Assembly: GCA_023398375.1 (NCBI GenBank)
Contig: JAEWSH010000061.1
Location: 186,001-250,000, forward strand
DNA: 64,000 nucleotides
DNA from: Bacillota bacterium
Lineage (GTDB): Bacteria > Bacillota > Clostridia > Lachnospirales > Lachnospiraceae
Reading direction: 5' to 3'
Shown here piece after piece: positions 63,731 to 64,000 of this stretch (the first letter of the stretch is position 1; every line of letters starts with the position of its first letter). The position numbers and the translations under genes were made by a program. The notes beneath the pieces are model-generated. The model made no database searches and was not told where the DNA came from. It saw nothing but the letters and a program-made list of their open reading frames with translations.

Positions 63731-64000
63731 TTATTCAGAAAGATATTTTTTCAAAAACTCTGTCTGACCATATTCTTCATTTTCTTTGTCCTTTATCCAT
63801 TTCTGATAAATCTCAGATTCCAGATGCGGCATAAAGGAACCATAATTAAATAGGTCACCGCATGATTCTTCCAGCTTACGATATATAAGCGCTTTTTTTC
63901 TGAAACGTATATCTTCTTCACCATGATCACCCGGATATCCATTTTCATAAAGCACGGCCAGTCTTTGATAAGAATCCCTGCAAGGTGCGATCTCTGCGAT
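63731..64000 (-). CDS. Partial unknown protein at the right edge
   Basis: A reading frame of 89 residues plus stop runs off the right edge, so only the C-terminus is visible. The visible part is charged and helical (QRLAVLYENGYPGDHGEED, RFRKKALIYRKLEE). The YENGY-to-KKAL spacing faintly recalls Sel1/TPR repeats, but one repeat is not enough for a call. It ends about 20 bases before promoter 3. Confidence 0.65.
   Translation of the reverse strand: MAEIAPCRDSYQRLAVLYENGYPGDHGEEDIRFRKKALIYRKLEESCGDLFNYGSFMPHLESEIYQKWIKDKENEEYGQTEFLKKYLSE

Noticed and set aside
1..64000. CRISPR arrays, insertion sequences, prophage, tRNA or rRNA genes
   Set aside because: No regular repeats with spacers, transposase or phage motifs, or tRNA-like sequences were seen on reading.

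Overview
The window looks like chromosomal DNA of a motile, anaerobic, low-GC Gram-positive member of the Clostridia, most likely Lachnospiraceae (Roseburia/Eubacterium/Lachnospira type). This rests on AGGAGG ribosome sites, sigma-28 promoters of the Bacillus SigD type, the FliW-CsrA-flagellin arrangement, lipoprotein solute-binding proteins and the absence of outer-membrane genes. The genus is inference. Almost every gene is on the minus strand; only a two-component pair at 48.4-50.6 kb is on the plus strand. I see no tRNA, rRNA, CRISPR, transposase or prophage.

Region 1 (1-15.9 kb) is a surface-glycan / flagellin-glycosylation island. It holds a partial SGNH hydrolase, a pyruvyl transferase, three glycosyltransferases, a HAD-like multidomain protein with a possible 43-residue coupled small ORF, an IspD-like cytidylyltransferase with an SDR and a TagF-like polyol-phosphate transferase, a NeuB-SAF-cupin fusion, a Maf flagellin glycosyltransferase and a small partner. 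Region 2 (16.0-27.7 kb) is the late flagellar block: flgM, flgN, two flgK paralogues, flgL, fliW, csrA, then flaG, fliD, fliS, a chaperone-like gene and flagellin. Three sigma-28 promoters are readable, and the flagellin leader carries two apparent CsrA sites.

Region 3 (27.7-40.2 kb) resembles the E. coli yge/hyu cluster: YgeY-type M20 hydrolase, a sigma-54 activator, diaminopropionate ammonia-lyase (ygeX), an alpha/beta hydrolase, a D-aminoacylase-type amidohydrolase, a complete ECF transporter (two ATPases, T, S), a hydantoin racemase and a hydantoinase. In front of the hydantoinase lie a near-consensus sigma-70 promoter, two long palindromes and an 87-nt leader that folds as a candidate three-way-junction RNA. 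Region 4 (40.2-50.6 kb) is a carbohydrate locus: GH5 and GH42 enzymes, an ABC importer, a lipoprotein binding protein, a second membrane-anchored binding-protein homologue, and a divergent kinase/regulator pair. Region 5 (50.7-54.2 kb) is a Cache-HAMP kinase coupled to a REC-DUF3369-HD-GYP regulator.

Region 6 (54.4-64.0 kb) is an amino-acid catabolic locus: iron alcohol dehydrogenase, class III aminotransferase, two trans-sulfuration-type PLP enzymes, an amino-acid ABC importer, a cytidylate-kinase-like protein and a MerR regulator. Three promoters here share the same MerR-type layout (TTGACT, 19-bp spacer, ACTCTA-N9-TAGAGT dyad), which defines a candidate local regulon. The right edge cuts an unidentified gene.

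The best candidates for undescribed biology are the structured hydantoinase leader RNA, the three-promoter MerR regulon, the ECF-linked hydantoin/diaminopropionate cluster with a degenerate ATPase signature, and the phosphodiester-type flagellin decoration set.
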